A stretch of 64,000 bases of DNA, from NCBI GenBank assembly GCA_028023455.1, contig JAQFVV010006335.1:2648412-2712411 (forward strand). The letters run 5' to 3'. The notes under the pieces were generated by a model. The model ran no database searches and was not told where the DNA came from. It was given only the letters and a program-made list of their open reading frames with translations. This stretch comes from Epiperipatus broadwayi. Taxonomy: Eukaryota > Onychophora > Udeonychophora > Euonychophora > Peripatidae. This document shows positions 36,955 to 49,600 of this stretch, piece by piece (position 1 is the stretch's first letter; every line of letters begins with the position of its first letter). The position numbers and the translations under genes are program-made.

Positions 36955-37540
36955 TATATTTCAAGGTGCTAAAAAACCTTGCCATAGCAATATTATCAAT
37001 ACTTCTACCAGTACCATTCATAGAGTTTTAACATTATTATCTTCTAAAATTTGTATGTGCTCATTGCTAATATACTGACTACCTTGATCACTATCTAGTA
37101 TATTAGGTGCAGGATATTTCAAAAGAGCTTCTTTTAATACATCAGTTGTAAGTACTGAATCCATAGAACTTGATAATTTATAACTTAATATAGCTTTGCT
37201 ATGCCAATCTATAATAGCAGCCATATACTTAACTCCTCCACGAACCTTAATATATGTAATATCACAACTCCACACTTCGTTAACATTAGGTACATGAATA
37301 CTGACCATGTTATCTGATTTAATACAATATTTATCACGTAATTATTTATATACTTTATGTCTACCATCTATTTTTATACTTGGGCTTTGTCTTGTGTGGA
37401 TATATAGCTGCTATACCTAGCATATGCATATATTGCAGTACACAATCTCTACCAATAATAAAATGTATAAATCTAAAACATAATGCCAATTCAAATTTGG
37501 TGAAGCTTTCTATAATTTATCTTAATACTTGGATGTGATC
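36955..37540 (-). pseudogene. IS3-family (IS3EU-like) transposase relic
   Basis: Minus strand. First piece (about 37540-37385): CVLQYMHMLGIAAIYPHK, matching the M-x-x-x-G-I-x-A-I-Y-P motif upstream of the IS3 OrfB catalytic core. Second piece after a frameshift (37308-37018): NEVWSCDITYIKVRGGVKY, AAIIDWHSKAILSYKLSSSM, then LDSDQGSQYISNEHIQILED. The two catalytic aspartates are codons 37261-37263 and 37087-37089. Third piece after a 1-base shift near 37016: MNGTGRSIDNIAMARFFSTL, where IS3 proteins have DN-x-x-x-ER-x-W; the catalytic Glu is Ala (36980-36982), at the right spacing of 35 residues. Such enzymes cut and join element ends in bacteria; related eukaryotic IS3EU elements are catalogued. 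No OrfA or ends were found. Dead copy. Confidence 0.88.
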
Positions 37541-37895
37541 ATTTAAGCTGAAAACACTTTTATATTCAGCTTATTTTCTCTATTTAAAATTTAAACTTAA
37601 CTGTGAATGATTGTAATTATATTGGTAAAAATAAGGCTGATAGTAGACTAACAGGTCTTTAATTTTTAATATATTTATTAAAATATTACTATTACAACTG
37701 TATTCTTTCTATATTCTGATGCATTCTTATCGTTAGAGATTTGTTATATGACTTAGCCAACATATTTTTAATCTGTTTTTCCCCTGCATCTGTTAAAATG
37801 TCCGTAATAATGCAATAATTATCTGATTTTTTTTCTTTTTCATAAATTTATTTATGTCTCACTTTTTTATTTAAGATGTTGAGCATTTTAGAAGA
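37541..37895. other. Non-coding stretch upstream of IS3 relic
   Basis: If the relic kept an upstream reading frame it would be here on the minus strand; I see only short frames (for example ILTDAGEKQIKNMLAKSYNK) with no recognisable helix-turn-helix. Confidence 0.4.
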
Positions 37896-38300
37896 TTAAA
37901 AGAGGCAAAACTCTCCATACAGTAGTGCCACTCCATGCAAGCCAGAATAATCAATGAATACCAGAAGGCTTGTGCATAAAATCCCTATCTAGTGCCTACT
38001 TATCCAATATCCCCAGACTAATTTTTAGCTTGTAGTTTTTGTCAGTGAGGAGTCTTGGATCTGAGAGCACTGCACCTGCTCTCAGACACAAGGCCCCTCA
38101 GTGATGAAATCTGTAAGCTAGAAATTAGTCTGGGGATATTGGATGAGTAGGCACTAGATAGGGATTTTATGCACACACCTTCTGGAATCCATTGATTACT
38201 CTGGTTTTCACCGAATGACACTACTGCATGGAGAGTTTTTTTTGTTGTAATAACTGTTATAAGCAAACATAAGAAATTGTGATCATGTGACATTTCTATG
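37896..38300 (+). repeat. Palindromic repeat family A, copy 5
   Basis: TTAAAAGAGGCAAAACTCTCC at the left, right arm ending GGAGAGTTTTTT and then the outer end to about 38300. Left hammerhead arm (37998-38048, minus) has CTGACAA and AAAA; right arm (38090-38150, plus) has GTGATGA (38101-38107), GAAA (38121-38124) and GTC (38128-38130). Both carry core changes. Confidence 0.75.
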
Positions 38301-39407
38301 GGGAATATTTTTTAAAAGTTCTGTTACACATTTCATCATCTCATCTTTCTTTTTAATAAATGTGGAAAGATTTAATTAATTATTAAAGTGTATAATTTCT
38401 GAAAACATAAAATTGAATAAAAAAAGGTAACCATATTATGTGATGAGCTATTGAAAAACCTAAAAATTCAAAATGGTGGTAGATGATGTTGAATTTTTTT
38501 TTTAATTGTCAGATGTCTGTGTATTGCCTTCCTAATATTAGTACAAGTAATATTTCAGTCTTATATTTTTTTAAGTTTAGAATAAAAAAGAACACTTAAT
38601 AAACTTTCAACTTTTTATTTTGGTTAATTTTTTATTTTAATTATTATGTTATTTTCATCTTCAATTATTAATTACCAAAGTATTTTACTACCCAAATCTA
38701 TTTTTATCACTTTTGTTGAAATTATTATTTTAATAATATATTAGAAATAGTTGCTAATTTTTATACTCTATAAAATAGTGACAGCTTGAGTTACTATTTG
38801 TATTTGTTTTTATCTCAAACTATTTACAATTTCTTCAATTTCACATTATTGCTGTTAAGTAGAATATTTGATGAAATGACTCATTTTTACATCAGTGCTA
38901 ATTCCATACATATTAATATTTTATTTAACCTAATAATAGCTCACTTTAATAAATTAATATAACAACAACAAAAAACATATTTTTACCCCTATATTTTTTA
39001 AGTCGACGATCATGTGACCTTAAAATAATTTTCTGTCTCATCACAATTTTTTTATAATTGTCTCTGTTTTTAGTCTGTTTATCATTTTCTGAATATCCCA
39101 AAATTAACCATGTTATCAATTTGCTTCTTCAACAACAAAATATTGCTGTTATTTTACTCCTATTTCCTAAATTACTTTCATTTATAGATTTCATCATCAA
39201 TTTATTTTTTTATATTTTATGATTTTGAACTGCTTAGTAAATAAAAACATGTTAAACCTGCTATATTGAATGCTACAAATATAAGATGACATCAATATAG
39301 CTTGGAGCAATTAGTTGGTACCTCTTCATGATTTTCTTCATAACATTTTTAAATTTATTTCCATGTGGGTCTTTTATCCCTTCAATCATTACTATACATC
39401 TGACACA
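38301..39407. other. AT-rich non-coding stretch
   Basis: Nothing supportable seen. Confidence 0.5.
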
Positions 39408-41455
39408 TCACAAAACATAATTTACAAAAATTGCCAGTCTTATGTCCATAAATAGACCCTGATCTATATAGACTTTAATTGATTTATAGTTTCCATTCAT
39501 ATTGCTGTACCATTCATGAGTTATCGATCTGTAATTGGACATACTGGGACATCTAAAAAAAATGAGGTCAATTGATTCATTCTCTCTCTCACACATCCAG
39601 CATACAGGATTGATGTTCTTGAAAATTTTCCTGTATGCCAAAAATGAGTTCATATGGAGGTAGTCCATGTTGATTTTTATTAGAAAATCTTGAAATTTTG
39701 TGTCAATAAACCAGAATTTTGATCATGAAATCAATTGCTGATTAGTAATCCCAAAAGATCCTTCCCCATATATATATTATGTGCACTCCAGTATTTAATT
39801 TTTGATATAATTGGATTTTCATTTAAGTCAACCATTTTTCAAATATTATCAAATAATGAATTCCACCATCTATTATTAGTGGGTGGCAGTCTATCCATTG
39901 GTGTGATAACTTCTTGGTATGAAGTAGTAAAGTATTTATTTTAAAGCCAGAACAGTAGGTTATAGTTTCTCTGAAATATCATAGTTTTGATACAATGGAG
40001 TGAAAAGCCATTTAGCCTTCTAGGCATTTGGATTTATTGAAGGCTGATTGTAGCAACCTTTCAACCCCAGAATAGATTTGCACACAGAGAGTTTATTTTT
40101 GTTGATAATTTTTTTGGAGTGGCAGATACCAGATAGGAAGTAGTTAATTTTTGGGAATATCAACAAGTTTAAAAGTCTAACCTTACCATGAAGTAAAACA
40201 TATATCTTGGAAAGGGAAGCAATTGTCTGAAAAATATCTGTTAAGAGGTATTATTCAATTTCTTTCCTCATAGCACTATTCAATTTTGAAAAATTGAAGC
40301 CTAGAAATTTCTGAGAATCAGCTGTAAAGTTGAAAGTGACTTTCCTTCCAGTTAGCAAACTCCAGGAGGCTGATTTGTTCTTTTTAAATTTGAGTTTGTA
40401 TTTGTCTGAGTACCAAGCTAGTATTTGCTCGAGTTTAGTAATAAATTGCTTGTATGACAGACAGATGAATATGTCATCCATATAGCTGAGATGTTTAGTT
40501 TCTTTTCCCATGGCAAGTACAAACACTCCAGGCAAATATCTTTCAATCTCCTTCAATCACAGATTGACATAGGCTATAAAATATAGCATGCTAAGTGGAG
40601 ATTCTTGAGGAATAGAGATGGAGGGCTCAAACCCAGTTGCAATTTTTCCATTCATTGGGATGTGGATGTGCTGTTGGATAGTAGGTTTTCAGTCATCCTC
40701 AGATAAACTTTCAGCACCCTATGCCTGACTGAGTCGAACACCACTGAGATGTCAAGTTGGACAGCAGTCAGTTTCAACATCTTCTGGGCTCTGATAACAT
40801 CAATAAGGAGCTTCATTTGGGCAATGACATTAATTGATTACTCCTCCTTTTTTGCATATTGTGTAGTATATATCTATTTGTAGATTTTTACTTGAATTTG
40901 ATCCTTAATTAATTGTTCTATTAAAAGGGGAGTCATTGAGGTAGACTTCAGATTATTAAAGTAATGTCTTCCATCCTTTTTCTTTAAGAAAGATATGAGA
41001 GATATTGGATATAAGTTGTTAATCTCTCAATTTCCCTCTACTAAGTGGTTTATTATGGCTTTGATTATTGCTATTGAATATTTTTTTAGAAGTAGAAAAA
41101 TAAATTTGATATGCTATGTATTCTTGGGAGAACCCTCTCTGGGAGGCTTTTTAGCTTGATGTGGATCTTTTCCTCAGTGATATCTTGGGCCAGATTCTCA
41201 TCTAAGCTGAATAGTCTATTGACATTGTCAGTCTGATCAGATTGAAGTTGCTCTAAAATGTTCTCTAATTCCACATATCATTTCTGGGCCCACAAAAATG
41301 TTGTTATTTATTGATAATGACAGTGGAATGGGTTTTCTGCCTGCACACCCCCAGTGCCTACCAGAAGTAACTCTTGGACCAATATTGTTGATTTTGCAGG
41401 AATCTCTTGGTCCTCTTGATCGACATATATTCAGCCAGAGTTCATGCATTAGCAT
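39408..41455 (-). pseudogene. Non-LTR reverse transcriptase relic with YMDD
   Basis: Minus-strand pieces in order: LENILEQLQSDQTDN (41.27 kb, linker); PISLISFLKKK (about 41.0 kb); QMKLLIDVIRAQKMLKLTAV followed by QLDISVVFDSVRHRVL (about 40.8-40.7 kb, reverse transcriptase motif A with its Asp); PLSMLYFIAYVNL (motif B region, about 40.59 kb); HLSYMDDIFICL (about 40.48 kb, motif C, catalytic Asp pair intact); SQKFLGFNFSKLN; then after a gap VCWMCERENESIDLIFFRCP (39.6 kb), a zinc-knuckle-like segment. The order fits a LINE, with YMDD and the zinc segment recalling R4/NeSL-type elements. Several stops and frameshifts. A C-terminal restriction-like endonuclease was not found. Confidence 0.7.
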
Positions 41456-42774
41456 AATATGGTATCATAATTAAGGCTTTCTCATAAAGAATACGATAAT
41501 TTCAACTGCAAAATAACAAAAATACAAAAAAAAATAATGGATAAAATTTTAAAAGTAAGTTTTGTGATGATTAATCCAATCTGTTTTTAAAGTTTTCGAA
41601 TACCGTTAAATATATGGTCATTCTAGTTGTTTAATTTGTTCATTTGACCTTTTGTGATAATGTATTTTTATTTTATATAGAAAACATTATGCAGAAAAAA
41701 ATTAACGCTTTGACTATTATAGTTTTCCATTATATTTCATTTTCAGTCACATGCTCAAATAAAAGCAATTGATTTGCCCTAATATAATATTTACAATATA
41801 AATAATATTTAAGAAAAAACAAACATAACATTGCATTTTAAACATCTATTATGTTTTAGATTCTTTTTTATTTTTGCAACAATTCAATTTCTATTTAGTC
41901 GTCTGATTTAGAGCATTAGCTAAGTTTTAAATTTTATAATACAAAATAGTGTTACAAGTCTTAAGCAATTAATTGTATATGCATTTATACTTTATGTGTT
42001 ATTTAACAAAGAATAAAACAAAAATATTTAAAGTCAGAAGATTATAATCAATATGATCATCACTTATAAAGTTTCTAATACTTGTCATCCATTTGATACA
42101 ATTTTCCAGTAATTACAACATGTAGGCATCATTTAATCAGATTTATTTTAAAAAAAGTTGATTAAGATAAATATTAGACAACCACAAATATTTATAATGC
42201 TTAACCATTTCTGTTTATATCACAATAGATTTGGTTCTCTATTAATATACGTATTTATAAAGCGAATTAACATTTATTTAATACATATAGAGAGACAGAC
42301 GAATATATTAGTAAAAATAATTTCATAAGCATTATTTTTGTTTTTATTAATATCAGGAACTTTAAATAAATAAATCTAATACGATTGGTTTTGTAAGCAA
42401 TGATTTCTAGTCAACTAATGCTTTTGAAAACAAACATAGACAGTTCATTTCACATTCTGTCAAAAGTTTCTTTTGGACGTGAATAAATTTTTCAAACAGC
42501 AAAAAAAAAAAAGATAAATAACTGTACTGAAGTTAAAGTTTTGCGGACTAATTTATTAATTCTGTGAATCATTTATTAAAGGAATATCTTAGGCACTATC
42601 GTAAGAAAAGCCAATAATAACGGCGTATTTACTGAAGCTTAACGCATGTGAGGTCTGCATGTGGCCTCATACTCACAGCATTAGAATTTACGTGAGCTAG
42701 CGCATATATATATATATAGTAAATTTAGGTAAATTATCTAGTCCATTTTTTTGACAGGGGAAAATAGGTCTAGA
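41456..42774. other. AT-rich non-coding stretch
   Basis: Nothing supportable seen. Confidence 0.5.
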
Positions 42775-42917
42775 GCGAAACAATGCCAAGCACAAAATTA
42801 AAGAAGCATGGCATATAGCCAATAACGCTAAAGTCATGAATAGGAAGGAATCCTGCTTCTCACGTCAAACAAATGGACTATATAATCTACATAAATTTAC
42901 TAAAATATTGTTTTGAT
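42775..42917 (+). pseudogene. Penelope-like element C-terminal relic
   Basis: Frame 42789-42917 reads AKHKIKEAWHIANNAKVMNR, then KESCFSRQTNGLYNLHKF and ends KILF-stop. KIKEAWHI and the MNR that follows match the last helix of the PLE GIY-YIG nuclease, and the word order parallels the relics at 27.2 and 32.6 kb. Upstream sequence cannot be aligned to the domain, so this is a short 5-prime truncated tail. Divergent from the other two, so more than one PLE lineage is present. Confidence 0.75.
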
Positions 42918-43370
42918 AGACAGATAGATATAAATAATAATGATTATTAAAGATAGCGTTTACTAAATGTTTTTGATTTTAGATTGTTTTAAAAAGACCT
43001 CAAATTCGTATTAATATTCTAGAGACAATCTTTTAAGCTCTAAAAGTCAATTATAAATCATTATAATAAGAAATTCGTCAAGGATTATAAATTGAGAATG
43101 TCTGAGTGCAATAAAAACAGAATATAAATAAGTAAATAAAATAAAATAAAATGGTAATGGTTACTGCTTGGAAGTTCACAACAAATTTGAACAATATTAA
43201 TGATAGAAGGTTCATTTTCTATACACCAAAATTTCACATTATTCTTGCAGATTGCACAGGGCAGAGGTTAAATTTACTAAATTGAAACCAATTTAAAAAA
43301 CAACCAGCAAATAAAATAAGGAACTCTATTCTTATAAAATACCAAGCAACTTAGAGCATGCAACAATTCG

Positions 43371-43444
<74 letters not shown>

Positions 43445-43842
43445 ATGGCTTCAGGCTATTTCGTAATAACGTTAAATATATTGATTCATTATATGCAATT
43501 GTTCACCTAATTATTTGTATCTAACCAAACTGAAGTTAAATGTAATTTTAATTTAATCAAGAACTATTTACATTGATTTAATTTTATAAGTATCAAAAAT
43601 CAAATTTTCCTGGTGTAATCGATGATGTGCATCCGATATCAATATTATTGATAGCACAATAAATTAATGAAACCAAAAGTTAGATTTTATATCAGCAAAT
43701 ACTGGAATATTATTATAATACAAAGTATTAATAACCAACAAAAGTAATAGTTTTTAAGTAACTCTTGGAAATTAGTGATTTATATGGAATAATTGAAAAA
43801 TCTGGTGACGATAAAAATATTCATCATATCACAAAGAAAACT
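42918..43842. other. AT-rich stretch with (ATT)n(GTT)n
   Basis: Contains a compound microsatellite at 43371-43444: ATT units then GTT units. No gene seen. Confidence 0.6.
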
Positions 43843-43980
43843 ATAAATTTGTATAGATTTTTTTTCCCATGTGTCATAGCATCGACCGGGAAGTGAACCC
43901 ACTAACCTGGGACAACTGCTTGTATGGCAGCTGTGCTCACCTCTCGACCACCAATGCTTAACATAAATTTGTATAGATTT
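43843..43980 (-). mobile_element. tRNA-derived SINE with perfect 18-bp target-site duplications
   Basis: The element (43861-43962, minus strand) begins AAGCATTGGTGGTCGAGAGG (A-box region), has a clover-like arm CTGCCATACAAGCAG, a B-box-like GGTTAGTGGG/GGTTCACTTCC, then CCGGTCGATGC and TATGACACATGG with a short A run. It is flanked by ATAAATTTGTATAGATTT at 43843-43860 and 43963-43980, identical. Transcribed by RNA polymerase III from the internal promoter in intact copies and mobilised by a LINE. The perfect duplication implies a recent insertion. A second copy is at 61.5 kb. Confidence 0.88.
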
Positions 43981-45289
43981 TACTAAAGGAAACAATAAAA
44001 TTACAGATAAGAACAATGTGTATATATGTTATCAGAAAATTGTGAAAAGCAGAATGAAATTTTTTTATTTTAATCTTTTACATACTTTCCTTTGACCTTG
44101 TATAGCATATTTAGATATTATTAAAAAATTATTATTATTATTATTTTTGGCAAAGCATGAAAAAGACATTTATTGAAAAGATACATGCAAAATTTATAAA
44201 ATACAAAATAAAAGATACAGGATTTTTCTACATAAAAATAAAGGCACTAGTGCCGAATTACTTGTTGCTGCTAGGTAGACTGGAATGGGATTTTGAGTTG
44301 CATTTAACTGCCTTTTGTATACAAAAGCCCTTTAAAAAATATTGCAAAACATCACCACTCAGCTTTTGATTCATCATACCTATGCATTTTTATTTGAGTC
44401 ATTTATTTTTTGTTAAGACTAGTCCAAAATAAAATGAATTGAAAAAGAGAAAATATTTAACGAGACAAAAATATGACTTCCCTTTTTTTTAATCACCAAT
44501 TTTTATATATGTGATTTTGGTTATCCACATTATGAAAAAAATAATAAAATAAAAAAATAATAATAATTAGAAATTTATAAAAAAATGTATATTTTTTTCA
44601 TTTCTGTTCATTGGATATATATGTTGTGTACAATTTATCATAAACTTCTTTCAAAACTGTTAGAGTCATTCCAACTCCAAAAAAAAAAGATAATAAAATG
44701 AAAAAATAAACAATAGGTACTGGGAGTGTTTCATACATTGCTGATTTTCCTTTTGATATTTTATAATATGCCTAAAACATGTGTGAAAATCAAAGCATTT
44801 CATATTTAGATGGTCCACTTTTGACATTATATAAATTGCCTAGGCAATCTATGCAATGACAATTTCCACATTTTGATCAGTAACATATGTGTATTACCTT
44901 ATTTACAAAACAAGTTCAAATAAATTACTGAGATAATTTTTAAAAAAAATTCCAAAAGAACCATTTAAATAAACTTATAAACAATACCCATGTTCTGTTA
45001 TATTAATGCCAATATATTTTGTCATATTTGAAAAATTACAAAGAAGATTCCTGGAGTATCATTAAATTAACTTGCAAGCAAGACCCGTCTTTTGGTTTAT
45101 CAATGCAAATCTATTTTGTCCACATGAAATAAGTTGGTATTAATATAATAAAAGATGGATATTATTTCCAAGTTTCATTTAAATTAGTTTTTGAAAATCA
45201 TGCTTGTAAATTAGCCAATAATATATAAGGACTTGTTAATTCCAGGAATAGTTTTATATTCTCAGCATTATATATTTGATAAGCCTTAA
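43981..45289. other. AT-rich non-coding stretch
   Basis: Nothing supportable seen; the open frame at 44157-44369 has no recognisable features. Confidence 0.5.
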
Positions 45290-45445
45290 TCCCAATATCT
45301 TAACAATGAACAATTTCAAACTGTTGTCAAGGCAACCACCTTTTAACAATAAAGAAATTTTACCTTTATGGTTAAAAGAAGGTTAGCTTGACAAAAGTTT
45401 GAAATTGTTGATTGTTATTGATATTGGAGTTGTCTAAGTGTTGAT
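45290..45445. repeat. Small foldback
   Basis: CAATATCTTAACAATGAACAATTTCAAAC with TGTCAAGGC-ACC in the left arm is mirrored by GGT-GC-TTGACAAAAGTTTG and CAATTGTTGATTG to the right, with an inner hairpin around AATAAAGAAATTTTACCTTTAT. Confidence 0.65.
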
Positions 45446-46214
45446 TGGCTTTTAATGATTACTTACAAAACTATTTAACCTTAAGCATTATTTTATGTTA
45501 AAATGAATGTTGTCACAGGCAAAACATGTTTTATAAAACATATTGTCATGAGAAACTATGTTTAATAAAATAATATTAAAATAAATATACTGATGTTCAA
45601 ACAAGATAACCCTTTCCTTAAACTGGTTAAAAAACAGTAATAATCACATTGTTATAATAGATACAATTGCACCATGTGATTGTTATATCATATGTATAAC
45701 AGCCCTCAATACATATACTCATTTAAGCTGTCGTTCTTTTTTTTTTTAAAAGAAAACAAATGGGGAAGGGATTAATTAGGCATAATTATTTATTTTAGAA
45801 CATTTACTTTTAAAATATTATAAATTTGAAAAAATACAGTTGGGCGCAAATATTTTTTTTATATATTGTTCCAAATATAGATTTTTGTTTCAATAGTATC
45901 TAAAATTAATGAGGGTAGTGAAAAGAAATATTGTATATGCCTTCAAGCAATTCTTGGTTATATAGCAATCATTAATTACTTTAAAAGAAAAAAGAAAAAA
46001 AAATTACAAGAAAGCCAAGGAATGTATTGTGAACTAAAAGTACCAGGAATGATGTCACCAAAAGACAAAGGAAATGTTAGAGAAAGAAAAGAAAGAAATA
46101 TTTTTCAAAAAGAAAAAGTATTGAAGAAGGAAAATAGATCGGAGATCTGATAAATTTCTTTTTTGGAAAAGGACAAAGGCAGTTAAAGACAGTTAGATTG
46201 AAACAGTTGAGCAG
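45446..46214. other. AT-rich non-coding stretch
   Basis: From about 45970 on the plus strand is purine-rich (AAAGAAAGAA words). No gene seen. Confidence 0.45.
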
Positions 46215-46611
46215 GTGAGAACTGTAGTCATCTTAATGCCAACATTTCAAATGATGGGTAAAAAGGGCTTCACCATTCGCCTCCGATATGAAGCTGACTC
46301 TTTACCGCCTGCCGCAGAAGAATCTGGGAACCTCATCAACAATCTGTACTATTTAATATGGAATAAAATGGGGAGAATCCTATCCCAAAAGTATGAAGAA
46401 ATTCACTTTAGAAGACTACATTATTGGGAACTTAAATCGCATCTTATTCATAAACTAAATAAACCATAATGCTGGACTTTAGATAAAAAAAGAAAAGAAA
46501 TATCACACTTTCATAAAGTGAACTTTGAGTACTTCAGGACTCTAGATTGGAACCAGTTACATTACATGATTGACTATATTATAATCCAAACCCCGGGGTT
46601 CGTCAGGTAAT
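46215..46611 (+). other. Coding-like frame, unknown
   Basis: A frame from 46215 reads MPTFQMMGKKGFTIRLRY, EADSLPPAAEESGNLINNLY and HFRRLHYWELKSHLIHKL, meets a TAA at 46467-46469 and goes on in the same frame to 46611 (VNFEYFRTLDWNQLHYMIDY, then QTPGFVR), ending at a donor-like AGGTAAT. Local GC is above the surroundings. No family recognised; it may be a decayed transposon gene, a pseudogene or an exon. Confidence 0.25.
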
Positions 46612-49435
46612 ATGAACTTTGTATTTTTTTTATATAACTTGGAATTGCTACTCGCTGCCCTCATAATAATTATATTCGATTAGATATATATATTGTAAAC
46701 TAATATTTATTTGTTATATATTAAGTTTTTTTTTATTTCATTTATGGGTTGGGGCTTTATTATATTTTCAGCTGGGAATGATATAATTTAATCTTCTAAA
46801 TAATATGTTAAAACACTAATAATAAAAGTTATATTTATCTTGGAGTTCTATATTATTTTATCGTTTATATTCACCTATTACTTTACCTGCCAAAACAAAT
46901 TGCTAATTATTTAAATATGTCTGATGTGAATAGACATGTGTATAGGTTCAGTATATTTTATATTCAAATCCATGTTTTTTAACATAACTCCATTCATCCA
47001 ATAGGGTTTCCTTCCAACCCTGAGAATGAGCTAGCTTGGGTCAGGCACGTCGTTAGACAGGAAAAGTAGGGAAAATATAATTCTCACCGTAATAGTGAGT
47101 CTGGCACTTGAGGTCAGCTACCAACTGACACTCATAAATATATTATTTTCATATATATATTTTTTATAGATATTACTCAAGGGACAAGGGCCACCGGAAA
47201 ATATTTAATTTGTTTTTCGTAAATCAGATATACGCAATATCTTGAAATTGCGTTCATCAAATAAAACATATATAATTAATTCGTATTCAAATTCTTCTTT
47301 GGTAGATAGTGTTTAAATACTATCTGTAGGTGTTATGGTGACTAGACAGCCATAGTATTTACATCTAGACTATTGTGTGGCTCATGCCCATTTTTGAAGA
47401 TCTATTTTAATTAATTCTTGTTGACAAGCATTGGGTAGGATGGTTATAATGGGGGTTGTTGGTTAAATATGTTTGTTGAATAGTTTGACTTAAATTTGGC
47501 CAAGTTTTTCATATTCATTTATGTAAAAAAAATTCTTCAAAATAGTTAGGCAATTTTATTGTTTCAACACAATTTCTTAATGCTATTTTTTAAAAAAAAA
47601 CATTTCTGTAGATTCCCTAAATATTTTTGGTCGTGGTTATTACCTCTGGATATGGTTATACTATTTGAAAATCTATTCAATAGACAGTGTCCAAAATATA
47701 AATAGTAAATACTGAAAATGTTGAAAAATTTCTCACTGCATTAAAATGTTCATCTCTTCTAACACATATAATTTAATTGTTCCTTCCTATTATGTAGTTG
47801 GGCATATCTTTGGGGTTTCAGAAAGATTGTATTTTTAGGTTTGATAAGAATTTTATTAATCTTTTGCTTAGTAGAGAATGTTATTTTATATCATAGTGTC
47901 TCAACATCTTTCCAATCTTGTTTGTTGTTTTATATATATAAGGAATGCATACTCTAGTAAAAGCATTTGCAATAAAATTATACAATATTAAACAAATATG
48001 TTTAGATGATCTTATCAGAATTTTATATTAACAATCTTAGTGTATAATCACATTATAAGAACCCAATAAGAAACTTTCTTTTCCAATAGAATGAGAAAGG
48101 GATAGATCAAAACAATACAATTACTGTATTTTTTCTAATTATCCGTATAAGCTCAAATTTTCAGTGGAACTTTCATACAATGTGAATGTTAAAACAATTT
48201 TAAGATTATTTCAAGCCTGTCTTTTGTGTTGTACTTTCAATCCAAATTTTTATAATAAAAGATCTAGAGAAAGAGAGAATATTAAAGAATATAATTCATT
48301 GTTTCATGATCTGGAAAAATGTGCACTTTATTATGATTTTAGAAGAAGAAATATTATTTTAATAATTTCCAATGAATCTTTCTGCTAATATTATATGTCG
48401 ATAACCCTACGTTATAAAATAGTTTTAGAGAAGCCATGAATTTTTGAAAAAGACATCCACAAAATATTCACTTATTCTAGATATCCTATCAATAAAGCAA
48501 AGTTCTCTCATTGATTTTGTTTCATAAAACTAAGATGAATGACATAAATTTCAGATGATAAAAGACACATATTGCTATTGTTTTGAAATACAGAAATAAA
48601 ATTACCTAGTCTACTAAAAAAAAAACCTATAGAAGACAAAGCAAAAACATGACCACAATCAGTATGCAATAGAAAGGTGATGTATAATCAAAAAGACATC
48701 ATATCATTATACATTTATCAGGAATTTGTGTATAGACTCAAATATGAACTTTTAATAGTGACAGCTTAGTGAGAAAAAGTAAAGTTTGAAAAAGACGTAC
48801 TAATACCATGTTTTCAATATTTTGAATTTATTCTGGTATTATTTTGACTGATGAATGACACATTTTAATTTGACATAAACCTAGAAATATGAAATTTGAA
48901 CAATTGGAAAAAGTTACAGATATTGGTCCTGTGAGGGGAAAGGGGAACACATTTCATAGTGAAAAAGTCAGAATGATCAATATTGTCAATCATTATTACC
49001 AAACCATATCCAAATGACAGTCTTTACTTAAGTAATGGTGAGTGGTTTGAATATATCTTGCCTAATATGAGATCACCGTTATGTACAAATATAATAAAAT
49101 TTGCAAAAGCAGTCTGCTACCAATGTTTAATCAGATTACAATAGCTAAAAGTTTATCTATATTATGACTAATGTATAAGATATTCAGATATTATTTACAA
49201 AATTGATTGAATTTTGCACAACTTGATCCATAGTTAAAGTTTTATCATATTGCAGTTGATGCTTAATCAGAAAACATGTATACAAATGACAAATAGATCT
49301 TAATACCTTTCAGCTAAAAATAGATTTTTTTTTTATATGAATGAAAGAAAATGCTTTCATGTACTATTAATATTTTGATTTTTTTTAAGTATTAGTAATA
49401 TAAAATTTTAACTAAAAAGGTAATGTGAAAGTAAT
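46612..49435. other. AT-rich non-coding stretch
   Basis: A less AT-rich patch at about 47000-47120 is unassigned. Open frames on either strand show no recognisable features. Confidence 0.5.
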
Positions 49436-49600
49436 TTAAATAGGCAAATTTCTCTATACGTATTGCCACTCAGTGCAAGACAGAGTAATCAATGGATGCT
49501 AGAAGGTTTGCATTGAGTGGCAATATATATAGAAAGGTTTGCCTGTTTTAATAACAATTAAGAGCAAGCATAAGAAATGGTGATCATGTAATGCCAAAGT
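49436..49600 (+). repeat. Palindromic repeat family A, copy 6 (minimal)
   Basis: TTAAATAGGCAAATTTCTC on the left, GGTTTGCCTGTTTTAA on the right (to 49551), then the outer end to about 49600 (GCATAAGAAATGGTGATCATG). The whole middle, including the hammerhead block, is deleted, leaving only terminal parts. Confidence 0.8.

Noticed and set aside
38042-38293. 83-residue minus-strand frame and the similar one at 60457-60654
   Set aside because: Both are the reverse complement of family A arms; coincidental translation of a repeat.
48164-48388. 74-residue plus-strand frame
   Set aside because: AT-rich chance frame with no motif and no supporting context.
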